Shown one piece after another: positions 24,912 to 33,352 of a DNA stretch of 43,538 bases. Below the pieces are notes generated by a model that ran no database searches, was not told where the DNA came from, and was given only the letters and a program-made list of their open reading frames with translations. The DNA is from Bacillota bacterium (GTDB taxonomy: Bacteria > Bacillota_G > Limnochordia > DTU010). The position numbers and the translations under genes were made by a program. How positions within the stretch are numbered: the stretch's first letter is position 1; each line of letters starts with the position of its first letter. The stretch lies in the NCBI GenBank assembly GCA_012799255.1, contig JAAZLQ010000398.1:1-43538 (forward strand), written 5' to 3'.

Positions 24912-26678
24912 TTACTTAATGAAAATAGTGTAGTTTGTACCAACGATTTGTCCGTTATCCTTGAGGAAAACGTTGCCCACATTGTTGCTTACAGCGGTAA
25001 GTTCCATACCCTTGGCAATGTAGATCACGGGTACTTTTTCGGCATAGATCGCTTGCCATTCATCGTAGTAAGCTTTACGCTGGGCAGCATCCATTTCGAC
25101 TTCACCTAGTTCAAACAGTTCAAAGACGCGAAGTTCCCAATCTTCCATCGCTGCTAGAACTGGCTCTTGTTTGTCGTCCATGGTGCTCCGATGCCAGTAG
25201 TACAGAGCCCTACCTGGTTGCCAAATGGCTTTGCGTAACTGAGGATCTGGTTGGTTACCGAAAGCTTCAATGATCGCTTCAAACTCACCGGCTGTTCTCC
25301 GTTCACCAACCAAAGCTGAACTAATCAGTTGAAGGTGAGTTGGGATTCCAAGTTCGTCCCACTCGTTCTTGAGAATTACCGCGATATCATTATGGGCTTG
25401 AACGTTTACAGCTGTGGTTAAGGTTAACTCAAATGGTCTGCCGCTTGGCAATTCGCGGATGCCATCGCCATTGCGATCAGTGATGCCAACCTCATCCAAG
25501 AGTTGTTTTGCCTTCTCGATATCGTAGTGGCGCATAATGTCTTCAATGGCTGGATTGTAGAAAGCAGTGTTTGCTGGGAGAACTGGTACACCTGGAATGA
25601 TCGCTAACGTGTTGTAAACATCTTCAATGATGCGATAACGATCAATGGTATACTCCATTGCCTGCCGGAACTTATCATTACGGAAGATCTCCCGCAACTC
25701 TTCATCTGCCACATCCCAGTTAAATGCAAGGTGTGGAGGGCTAGGAGTTGGGCTCACTGGGGAACCAGTAAGTACCCTATAGTTGGCGCCAGCCAATTCT
25801 TCTCTCTTTAGAGCTGGGTAGTTTTGACCGGTGATGGTAACCCGGTGAATTTCACCACTTCTAAACTGGGCTAACATTACTTCCGGATCTTGAACTACTA
25901 GATAGACTAAGCGGTCCACATAGGGTAGTTGATTACCTGCAGGGTCAACTCTCCAGCTGTAGGGGTTTTTAGTTAACGTTACTTTTTGGTCCACAATATA
26001 CTCGCTGAGAACGAATGTCCCGGTTCCCACAATGTCTTTTACCGGTGTATCAGTTGTCCAAGCTTGGTTAATTGTTCCAGGCTCGACACCTTCATTTAGC
26101 GCAGCAATAAAAGGCTCATATTTGTGTTTGGGAACCATTAAAGCATGAGAGAGAGATCTTGTGAAAGCACCATATGGAGATGGCAGGATTGCTTTGACAG
26201 TCATGTCATCGATTTTCTCCCATTGGACAGGTTTGCCACCGAGGGTAAACCGGTCAACAGAGTTTCCTTCTGCATTGGGGTTCATAACTACGTGTTTCAT
26301 GGTAAACACGACGTCATCAGCGGTAAACGGAGTACCGTCAGACCACTTAACATCTCTTAAGTAGAAGGTTACTTCTGTACCAGATTCATCAACTTCCCAA
26401 CGTTCAGCCAATGCAGGAATAATCTCACCTGTTGCTGGGTTTTCCGCTACTAACGGATCCAGAATGTTGTACAGGATTGTATAAGCAGCATTGTCGATTA
26501 TTCCATAGAAGTTAAAGGAACGGGGTGAAGTGGATAATCCCAATACTAATTCTCCGCCTGGTGTCCCAATTTCTTCAAAAAGTGCCGGATCAACTACCGC
26601 AGGATTTGAAGGCAATTGGGCTGCAGCAGGCATGACTAAGACGAGCATCAAGAACACAACTAATGAAAGTCTCTTCAA
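24912..26678 (-). CDS. ABC transporter substrate-binding protein, family 5 (OppA/DppA-like)
   Basis: A 588-residue secreted binding protein. The signal peptide (LVVFLMLVLVMPAAAQ) has no lipobox cysteine. The mature part shows SBP_5 motifs: VTFYLRDVKWSDGTPFTADDVVFTMKHV near residue 105-132 and a WEVDESG start, with the two-lobe fold throughout. It delivers peptide-like ligands to the permeases encoded next. It starts at TTG 26678 with GGAGG 8 bases upstream. The ribosome site overlaps the stop of a 13-codon leader frame, so its translation may be coupled to that leader. Confidence 0.93.
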   Translation of the reverse strand: MKRLSLVVFLMLVLVMPAAAQLPSNPAVVDPALFEEIGTPGGELVLGLSTSPRSFNFYGIIDNAAYTILYNILDPLVAENPATGEIIPALAERWEVDESGTEVTFYLRDVKWSDGTPFTADDVVFTMKHVVMNPNAEGNSVDRFTLGGKPVQWEKIDDMTVKAILPSPYGAFTRSLSHALMVPKHKYEPFIAALNEGVEPGTINQAWTTDTPVKDIVGTGTFVLSEYIVDQKVTLTKNPYSWRVDPAGNQLPYVDRLVYLVVQDPEVMLAQFRSGEIHRVTITGQNYPALKREELAGANYRVLTGSPVSPTPSPPHLAFNWDVADEELREIFRNDKFRQAMEYTIDRYRIIEDVYNTLAIIPGVPVLPANTAFYNPAIEDIMRHYDIEKAKQLLDEVGITDRNGDGIRELPSGRPFELTLTTAVNVQAHNDIAVILKNEWDELGIPTHLQLISSALVGERRTAGEFEAIIEAFGNQPDPQLRKAIWQPGRALYYWHRSTMDDKQEPVLAAMEDWELRVFELFELGEVEMDAAQRKAYYDEWQAIYAEKVPVIYIAKGMELTAVSNNVGNVFLKDNGQIVGTNYTIFIK

Positions 26679-26691
26679 TTTTCTGTCCTCC

Positions 26692-26733
26692 TTAGATTTG
26701 CTTTACACCACGACAACGACGACGAACTTTCAT
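26692..26733 (-). CDS. Arg-rich 13-codon leader peptide before the binding-protein gene
   Basis: MKVRRRCRGVKQI, a short frame with a perfect AAGGAGG six bases before its ATG. Its TAA overlaps the GGAGG of the binding-protein gene (TAAGGAGG). Six of 13 residues are basic and four of them are Arg encoded by CGT. A frame this short with such a strong ribosome site, directly coupled to the next gene, looks like a regulatory leader (coupling or stalling peptide). I know no described family for it. Confidence 0.6.
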   Translation of the reverse strand: MKVRRRCRGVKQI

Positions 26734-26819
26734 GATCACCTCCTTTTTCGATTTTTTCAGATATTATCTATTTTCACTATTGAGCAGTGGTATCCCTCTG
26801 TTTTCTCGCCATGTTACCC

Positions 26820-28226
26820 TTAGAACAATTTTCCAGGATTCAGTATCTGCTTGGGATCAAAGGCCTGTTTTATCTGCTTCTGGAGCGAAATAAGGGTACT
26901 GCCTAAATCCTCAATGAGATATTGCTTCTTAGCGATGCCGATACCATGCTCACCTGAAACCTGGCCCCGCAACTCTCTGCCCTTGGCATAGAGTAAGTCC
27001 ATGACAATGTCCATTTTCTCTTTCCAGACTTCTGGTTCTAGATCGCCTTGAAGGATGTAAACATGCATGTTTCCATCTCCGGCATGACCGAAACTGCGAA
27101 TTCTCACACCATGATTCATCTCCAACTCCTTGGTGTAGGCGATAAAGTTGGCGATTTCATTGCGAGGTACGACAATATCAACTTCATCCATATTACTTTC
27201 TGCCTTCAAGGCTTCCAGAAAAGCGCCGCGGGCATTCCAAACTCCCTCTTGCCGTTCTGAACTATCCGCAATCAAGACATCCTCGGCACCGACCTCTAGA
27301 CAGACATCCCCAGCGGCTTCATACTGTGCCTCTAGTTCAGCCGCATTGTTCCCATCGAAACGGAGTAGCAGATAAGCGGGAGCGGTTTTGTGGGGAAATT
27401 TCTTACCCAAGAACTCCTCTGCACTTAAGATTACATCCCTTTCCATAAACTCGATGGCCTGAGGCATTAATCTACTCCTGATGATCTTCGGAACCGCCCC
27501 AATGGCAAGATCCAAAGAAGGAAATGGCACTAACAGGGTCAAAACCTTCTTGGGCAGGGGCAGGAGTTTCACCATAATCTTAGTGATAATCCCTAAAGTT
27601 CCTTCGGAGCCGATCATAAGATCCAAAAGGCTATAACCTGATGAGTTCTTAGCCACTTTTCCGCCAAGGTTCACAATCTCTCCAGTGGCTAACACCACTT
27701 CAAGACCAAGCACATGATCTCTGGTCACACCGTATTTAACTGCACGCATACCACCAGCATTGGTCGCGACATTGCCACCTATAGTTGCACTTCTTTCACC
27801 AGGATCGGGCGCATAAAGCAATCCCAGTTTTTCTGTGGCCTCTTGCAGATCCATAATGATTACCCCAGACTCGACAGTTGCAGTGAGATTATCAGTGTCA
27901 ATCTCCAAGATGCGATTCAGTCTAGCTGTGGAAAGAAGGATCCCACCATGCAGGGGTACACAACCACCACAGAGCCCGGTACCGGCTCCCCTTGTGGTCA
28001 CGGGAATTCCCTTTTCGTATGCATAACGCATGACCTGGGCAACAATCTCGGCACTATCTGGTTCTACCACTACCTCTGGGAAGGCACGGGTTTCGCCTAA
28101 CTCATCGTGGGAATAGTCTTCTGAGATGGCATCTCCCACTTGAATGTGTTTTTCACCAACCAGTTGGCGCAGATAAGTAACATCAGCATCAACCAACTTG
28201 GGATATTGCATCATGAATCCCCCCAT
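26820..28226 (-). CDS. FAD-binding oxidoreductase, D-lactate dehydrogenase/GlcD-like (LctD-type partner of Etf)
   Basis: A 468-residue flavoprotein of the GlcD/D-lactate dehydrogenase family. FAD-binding (PCMH) motifs are TTRGAGTGLCGGCVPLHGG and DPGERSATIGGNVATNAGG. The C-terminal cap has GHAGDGNMHVYIL and SGEHGIGIAKKQYL, typical of 2-hydroxyacid oxidation. It follows EtfB and EtfA, with which it overlaps, exactly as in the lactate dehydrogenase/Etf complexes of anaerobes such as Acetobacterium woodii (lctBCD). The expected reaction is D-lactate to pyruvate. Glycolate or another 2-hydroxyacid is possible, but MurQ in the same operon releases D-lactate. A second ATG at 28214 is an alternative start. 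Confidence 0.92.
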   Translation of the reverse strand: MGGFMMQYPKLVDADVTYLRQLVGEKHIQVGDAISEDYSHDELGETRAFPEVVVEPDSAEIVAQVMRYAYEKGIPVTTRGAGTGLCGGCVPLHGGILLSTARLNRILEIDTDNLTATVESGVIIMDLQEATEKLGLLYAPDPGERSATIGGNVATNAGGMRAVKYGVTRDHVLGLEVVLATGEIVNLGGKVAKNSSGYSLLDLMIGSEGTLGIITKIMVKLLPLPKKVLTLLVPFPSLDLAIGAVPKIIRSRLMPQAIEFMERDVILSAEEFLGKKFPHKTAPAYLLLRFDGNNAAELEAQYEAAGDVCLEVGAEDVLIADSSERQEGVWNARGAFLEALKAESNMDEVDIVVPRNEIANFIAYTKELEMNHGVRIRSFGHAGDGNMHVYILQGDLEPEVWKEKMDIVMDLLYAKGRELRGQVSGEHGIGIAKKQYLIEDLGSTLISLQKQIKQAFDPKQILNPGKLF

Positions 28227-29400
28227 CCCCTAAAGCCTTTATAAGTTCTGGAATAACCTCGTACAAATCACCAACTATTCCGTAATGGGCCACGTCGAAT
28301 ATTGGTGCATCTGGATCACTGTTTATGGCAAAAATCACGTCAGAACCACGCATACCCGCCACTAGTTGAACTGCACCAGATATTCCGCAGGCGATAAACA
28401 GCCGTGGTCTCACAGTTCGGCCGCTCATGCCGATCTGTTGATTGGGATTTGCCCAACCTTGTTCCACTAAGGGTCTGGTCACACCCACAACGCCGCCAAT
28501 TAACTGGGCAAACTCCTCGAGAAGTTCCAAACCCTCTGGTTTTCCAATACCTCGACCTGCTGCCACTATTATCTCGGCTTCCGTAATAGAACTGGTTCCA
28601 GGATGGGGACGGAAAGCTAATACCTCTATCTTGGATTGCAGTTGATTCTGGTCAATTTCGCAATGGATAATCTCTCCATGAGGCTCTACTCTTTGAGCAG
28701 GAGCCATCACCTTATAACGGACGGTAGCCATCTGAGGCCGATGCCTTGGAGTGATAATCTGTGCCATCACATCTCCTCCAAAGGCTGGGCGCGTTTGAAC
28801 TAAATCACCATTTTCCTTGACAGTCAATGTTGTACAATCTGCGGTAAGTCCAGTCCTCAGCCTGGCGGCCACCCGTGGGGCCAAGGAGCGACCAATGGGA
28901 GTTGCACCCATCAGGATAATGTTAGGCTTAATTTCCTCCGCCAAATCCACCGTAATCGCGGTGTAAGGTTCAATCCGAAAGTACTCAAGCTCGGGACAGT
29001 CAAAAAGATAAACCCGATCCACACCATAATTCAGAACTTCTTTAGCCTGATTATGCATCTTGGACCCAGCCAAGTACACGGACACCTCTTGACCAAGCTG
29101 ATTAGCCAATTCTAATCCCTTTCCAATCAACTCATAGGTTACTGGTTGAATTTCGCCTCGCCTCTGCTCGGCAAAAATCAATACATCCCGATATTGAGTC
29201 AGATCCAGCTCACTCTGCGTTTTGCTCCTTTCCAGCCAAATGGCGTTCACCGGACAGGCCTTAACGCAAATGCTACACAAACGACAGGAGTCGGTAAACT
29301 CTATAGATTCAGGCCCCATTTCAACTCCGGCAAAGGGACAAGCCTCCACACACTGTCCACAGAGTATGCAAAGGGACTGATCCACCCGCATCTGACTCAT
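28189..29400 (-). CDS. etfA: Electron transfer flavoprotein alpha subunit with N-terminal 2x[4Fe-4S] ferredoxin domain
   Basis: A 403-residue protein. Residues 11-21 (CILCGQCVEAC) and 39-49 (CRLCSICVKAC) are two complete CxxCxxCxxxC motifs, a ferredoxin-like extension absent from ordinary EtfA. The rest is the Etf alpha fold, ending with the FAD site region GMSGRTVRPRLFIACGISG. It overlaps etfB by 4 bases and the D-lactate dehydrogenase gene by up to 38. Similar fused EtfA proteins occur in the Etf-coupled lactate dehydrogenases of acetogens, where reduced ferredoxin helps drive lactate oxidation with NAD+. Confidence 0.94.
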   Translation of the reverse strand: MSQMRVDQSLCILCGQCVEACPFAGVEMGPESIEFTDSCRLCSICVKACPVNAIWLERSKTQSELDLTQYRDVLIFAEQRRGEIQPVTYELIGKGLELANQLGQEVSVYLAGSKMHNQAKEVLNYGVDRVYLFDCPELEYFRIEPYTAITVDLAEEIKPNIILMGATPIGRSLAPRVAARLRTGLTADCTTLTVKENGDLVQTRPAFGGDVMAQIITPRHRPQMATVRYKVMAPAQRVEPHGEIIHCEIDQNQLQSKIEVLAFRPHPGTSSITEAEIIVAAGRGIGKPEGLELLEEFAQLIGGVVGVTRPLVEQGWANPNQQIGMSGRTVRPRLFIACGISGAVQLVAGMRGSDVIFAINSDPDAPIFDVAHYGIVGDLYEVIPELIKALGDGGIHDAISQVG

Positions 29401-30185
29401 ACGTATTTCAGCTCCTTCAGCTTTTCGTAAAACCTCCGGCTAAGCTCGTGAGGATTACCTTGCCAGAGTTCCTTTTCATCTCCCTTAGGCGGTGGAAAAA
29501 TCCTCTCCACCTGAGTTGGAGAGCCACTCAGACCCAAGTACTCCTCGTTCGCTCCACTTAATGCCTGACTGTCCCATACGTTGATTGCTCTATCGCTGGT
29601 GACTTTTTTCAGGCGATAAGACGGTAGCCTTGGTTGGTTTATATCCTTGGTAACCGTCAGCAAACAAGGAAGTTCAACCTTAAGTTCTAAGATACCATCA
29701 CCCATGTCCGCATCCACGGTAACGGAGTTGTCCGAGAGGTCATGGATTTTCGCCACATAAGATACATGGGGAATCTCTAGAAGTTCTGCTATACCGGGTC
29801 CCACTTGGGCGGTATCTCCGTCAGTCGTCTGCATGCCACAGAAGATAAGATCTGCTTTTGGTAAGCTGCGGATAGCCTGACTGAGGGTGTAAGATGTGGC
29901 CAGAGTATCCGCCCCAGCGAACTTACGATCAGAAAGAAGATAACCGTTATCAGCACCTAGAGTGTAGGCTTCCTTGATTATTGCTTCCGCCTGTGGGGGC
30001 CCCATCGACAGCACTGTAACTGTTCCCCCATATCGCTCCTTTAAAGCGACTGCAGCTTCCAAGGCATGGGCATCATAGAGATTGAGTTTAGACTCTACCC
30101 CTTCCCGCTTCAGAACACCTTTTTCCTCATCAATTTCAACGTCTGCTCCATCTGGAACTTGCTTAATGCAGACAATAAAATGCAT
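29397..30185 (-). CDS. etfB: Electron transfer flavoprotein beta subunit, bifurcating type
   Basis: A 262-residue Etf beta subunit starting MHFIVCIKQVPDGADVEID. The string FCGMQTTDGDTAQVGPGIAE is the form found in electron-bifurcating Etf proteins that bind a second FAD and NAD(H). The AMP/FAD region and the C-terminal recognition loop are intact. It forms the EtfAB heterodimer with the next gene product. It starts 14 bases after the glycoside-hydrolase-like gene and is part of the same transcript. Confidence 0.94.
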   Translation of the reverse strand: MHFIVCIKQVPDGADVEIDEEKGVLKREGVESKLNLYDAHALEAAVALKERYGGTVTVLSMGPPQAEAIIKEAYTLGADNGYLLSDRKFAGADTLATSYTLSQAIRSLPKADLIFCGMQTTDGDTAQVGPGIAELLEIPHVSYVAKIHDLSDNSVTVDADMGDGILELKVELPCLLTVTKDINQPRLPSYRLKKVTSDRAINVWDSQALSGANEEYLGLSGSPTQVERIFPPPKGDEKELWQGNPHELSRRFYEKLKELKYV

Positions 30186-30199
30186 TTACGTACCCCCTA

Positions 30200-31381
30200 T
30201 CAATCTTTCCAGGTTCCATAGTGGAAGAAGCATATCCCTTCTGCCCCGGCTATCTTCGACACAGCTTGGTACTCTTCTAATTCACTAGGACTGATTTCGA
30301 ATTCATTGCTGCGTAGTAAACCGCTGTACAGGGGAATAGTTTGCTTCATCTTGCTAACTTGCTCCTGGATCACTTGAGCGAAACTCTCAGGTTTCAACCA
30401 GTAGTTCATAGGACAGATAAAATCTATCAGTCCACTGTCTACCCAGTCCCACCAATTTTGCCCAAAATCCCTAACCACGCTAGCAGGGTCCATGGGTTTG
30501 TCAATTAACTCGTTGCCGTAGGGAGAATTATACCAAACTGTAATGGACAACTGCTTACTCGCATCGACTGCCTTTACTGTCTGATGGACTTGCCTGACTA
30601 CCGATTCAAGAATTGCAGAACGATATTCATACCATCGCTCGGCATAGTGATCCAGAATCCACTGTGCTATTTCTGCCGTATGACCCTGGTTTTCCGGTAT
30701 AGTGATCCCATTATCGCGGAAAAATCCTTCCAAACAGTGATTGCAAAAGCAATAACTAAAATTACGATAGAAAGCAAACTCATCCCCAAAAGGGGGATCG
30801 TCATAAAGAACTGCAGCCTCTTGGAGAAAATAACTGACTTCGCCACCGTTTGCAGCTAGTTTCAGTGGAGTTCCCTGTTTGAGAAAACTTACATTGTGTC
30901 CCATTTGCCGAGCATTAATGGTAAAAGTGCTCTGCCAATTGTAGTAACGAATAAAATCCAACTGTATACCACTTAGCTCAGGGTAACTCTGCAAGATGTT
31001 ATGCGAGATCTGCTTAAGCAACTCCACCACTTCTGACTTGTTCGGATCCAGGAAAAAACGTCGACCTGAGATGGGTTCATCTAAGATAGAAATGCCGTGA
31101 TAATCCACGCAGAACAGATCTCTATACTCGTCACTAATCCATTCCTCAGGTACTGAAGTAAGGGCGTTGAATAAGCCATGAACCTCCAGTTTATGCTCAA
31201 CACAACCCTGAATGAACTCTTGCATTTGGGGCTCCACCAGCTTAAAGTTCCTGTATTTCTTGCCCTCCAAGTGAAGGAGGACCACTTTCACATCATGTCG
31301 GTCAGTCCAAGCCAAGAACTCCTCCACACTCTGGGGCTGATTAAACCCCGGCCGAAAGTATACCCATACCGCATTACTCAT
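30200..31381 (-). CDS. Cytoplasmic glycoside-hydrolase-like TIM-barrel protein
   Basis: A 393-residue protein without signal peptide or membrane segment. The pattern fits the hypothetical glycosyl hydrolase (GHL) / GH10-like barrel group: an N-terminal WVYFRPGFNQPQSVEEFL strand-helix pair, the barrel string GIQLDFIRYYNW, a CFCNHCLEGFF cysteine cluster often seen in GHL proteins, and a late strand FICPMNYWL. No defined substrate is known to me. It sits between the muropeptide-type ABC ATPase gene and etfB, its ATG overlapping the ATPase stop by one base. A role in cutting imported peptidoglycan sugars is plausible. The upstream extension of the frame to 31474 is rejected. Confidence 0.75.
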   Translation of the reverse strand: MSNAVWVYFRPGFNQPQSVEEFLAWTDRHDVKVVLLHLEGKKYRNFKLVEPQMQEFIQGCVEHKLEVHGLFNALTSVPEEWISDEYRDLFCVDYHGISILDEPISGRRFFLDPNKSEVVELLKQISHNILQSYPELSGIQLDFIRYYNWQSTFTINARQMGHNVSFLKQGTPLKLAANGGEVSYFLQEAAVLYDDPPFGDEFAFYRNFSYCFCNHCLEGFFRDNGITIPENQGHTAEIAQWILDHYAERWYEYRSAILESVVRQVHQTVKAVDASKQLSITVWYNSPYGNELIDKPMDPASVVRDFGQNWWDWVDSGLIDFICPMNYWLKPESFAQVIQEQVSKMKQTIPLYSGLLRSNEFEISPSELEEYQAVSKIAGAEGICFFHYGTWKD

Positions 31382-32370
31382 CAAGCCACCCCTTCCCTTT
31401 TGGCCGACACTTTGATGCACCGAACCACATGATTTTCCGCCACTTCTTGGAGTGGTGGAACCTCTTGGGAACACTCGGCACTAGCCAGTGGACAGCGCGG
31501 ATGGAATCTGCACCCTGATGGTGGGTTGACTAGGTTCGGAATATCGCCCTTCGTGGTCAATTTACCTTGCCTGAAACCCTTTTCTGGTTGGGGTGCAGCA
31601 GATCTAAGCAATTGGGTATAGGGATGATACGCTTTTTGAATAACATCATCCGATGGTCCAATTTCTACAATCATTCCTGCATACATCACAGCAATGCGGT
31701 CTGCGATGTACCTCGCCCCGGCTAAGTCATGGGTAATATAAAGCAGTGAAATGTCTTGCTCATCTCTAAATTGCTTCAACATGTTCATAATGATCATTTT
31801 CATGGACACGTCCAGCATAGAAGTTGGTTCATCTGCTAAGAGCAGTTCAGGCTGAACAGAGATGGCCCGAGCGATGTTTATCCTCTGACGCTCACCGCCA
31901 GACAACTCATGGGGAAACTTACCCATGTATTTTTCTGCTGGCTCTAAACCCACACTGGCTAACAATTGGGCTATCTGATCCTTCACCTCAGCCTTGGTGG
32001 CCAACTTATGAATTTTGAAAGGCCTTTGTAGGATGCTTTCGATTTTATGGGTCGGATTTAGCACCTCATAAGGGTTTTGAAAGATCATCTGCACAGACTT
32101 TTTATAGTTCTGCTGCTTGATCTCCTTACCGAAAATATCCATTCCCTTAAATAGAACTTCACCCTTGGTAGGTTGATGTAGCTTAGCAACTACTTTAGCA
32201 GTAGTTGTCTTTCCACTGCCCGATTCACCTACTAAAGACACAATTTCTCGTTGTCCAAGAGAAAACGAGATATCGTACATCGCATTCACGTACTGCATCT
32301 TTGTTCCAAAACGCTTTACCGGAAAGTACATGAAAACATTGTTAAGCTCCAACACTTTTCCTTGTGCCAT
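31381..32370 (-). CDS. Oligopeptide-type ABC transporter ATP-binding protein (OppF-like), salvage operon
   Basis: A 329-residue ATPase. Walker A is GESGSGKTTTAKV, the signature is LSGGERQRINIARAI and Walker B is LLADEPTSMLD, where the last motif has Met in place of the usual Ala. It ends with the Opp C-terminal CRFHPRCPLASAEC domain. The frame opens further upstream, but the ATG at 32370 has GAGGTG at good spacing and overlaps the OppD-like gene by 29 bases. It is part of a full importer with the four genes before it. Confidence 0.93.
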   Translation of the reverse strand: MAQGKVLELNNVFMYFPVKRFGTKMQYVNAMYDISFSLGQREIVSLVGESGSGKTTTAKVVAKLHQPTKGEVLFKGMDIFGKEIKQQNYKKSVQMIFQNPYEVLNPTHKIESILQRPFKIHKLATKAEVKDQIAQLLASVGLEPAEKYMGKFPHELSGGERQRINIARAISVQPELLLADEPTSMLDVSMKMIIMNMLKQFRDEQDISLLYITHDLAGARYIADRIAVMYAGMIVEIGPSDDVIQKAYHPYTQLLRSAAPQPEKGFRQGKLTTKGDIPNLVNPPSGCRFHPRCPLASAECSQEVPPLQEVAENHVVRCIKVSAKREGVA

Positions 32371-33352
32371 CAGGACCCACCTCTTCCGTATATAAATGAC
32401 ACGCGACTTGGTGAGACTCATCCATTCTTAGCAATTGAATCGGCGCTTTGCACTTCTCCATTCGCTTAGGGCACCGCTCATAAAACCGGCAGCCAGGTAC
32501 AGGATTTAACAGACTCGGTGGTTTACCTGGTATTCCACCATAATCTTTAAACTCACCCATTAATGGTGGAAAGGAGTTCAATAACCCCTCTGTATAAGGA
32601 TGATAAGGCCTCTCGTAGATACTTTGGGCCAAGCCTAACTCCACAATTTGGCCACCATACATAATCGCGATTCGGTCAGATACCTCTAACAACAGGGATA
32701 GATCATGGGTGATAAAGATGACCGAAAAACCGAGACATCTCCTCAGCTCTTCGATTTTTTCAATGATCGTCCGCTGAACCACCACATCCAGTGCGGTAGT
32801 CGGTTCATCCATAATCACTACATCAGGCTCAAGAATAAGTGCCATAGCAATTACAACCCTCTGCTTCATTCCACCGGAAAGTTGGTGGGGATAATCGCTG
32901 AGCCGTTCAGATGGGAGATCCACCAGTTCCATAAGCTCTACAACTCTCTCCCTAGCCACCTGCTTGGAGATGCCTTTCCGATGGGCCAGGATTCCATCTA
33001 TGAGCTGTTCGCCAATGGTCAAAACTGGGTTTAGCGCACTCATGGCTGACTGAAACACCATGGATATTCTAGACCAGCGGATTTTACGTAGCTGAATCTC
33101 AGGTAAGGTTGCGATGTTCTCACCATCAAGAAGTATCTCGCCCGAAAAAATCTTCCCATTGCTCTGCAAAAGGTTCATGATGGAATAGGCAAGGGTTGAC
33201 TTGCCGCAACCTGATTCGCCTGCTAATCCCAAAAACTCACCTTTTTTCAGCTCAAAGCTCACGTTATCTACAGCTCTCACCCGGCCAGCTTTCGTTTGAT
33301 AGCCAGCCTGCAAATCCTTCACCTGCAAAATTGCATCGCCCACGTTGTTCAC
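32342..33352 (-). CDS. Oligopeptide-type ABC transporter ATP-binding protein (OppD-like), salvage operon
   Basis: A 336-residue ATPase with Walker [14 protein letters not shown], signature LSGGMKQRVVIAMAL, Walker [13 protein letters not shown] and C-terminal CRFYERCPKRMEKC. The GTG start directly follows the OppC-like stop. It is one of two ATPases of the complete importer of this operon. Confidence 0.93.
   Translation of the reverse strand: MNNVGDAILQVKDLQAGYQTKAGRVRAVDNVSFELKKGEFLGLAGESGCGKSTLAYSIMNLLQSNGKIFSGEILLDGENIATLPEIQLRKIRWSRISMVFQSAMSALNPVLTIGEQLIDGILAHRKGISKQVARERVVELMELVDLPSERLSDYPHQLSGGMKQRVVIAMALILEPDVVIMDEPTTALDVVVQRTIIEKIEELRRCLGFSVIFITHDLSLLLEVSDRIAIMYGGQIVELGLAQSIYERPYHPYTEGLLNSFPPLMGEFKDYGGIPGKPPSLLNPVPGCRFYERCPKRMEKCKAPIQLLRMDESHQVACHLYTEEVGPDGTRKSVGA

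Noticed and set aside
31382..31474. N-terminal extension of the glycoside-hydrolase-like protein.
   Set aside because: The extra part is the ATPase gene read in another frame; the ATG at 31381 is directly coupled to the ATPase stop.
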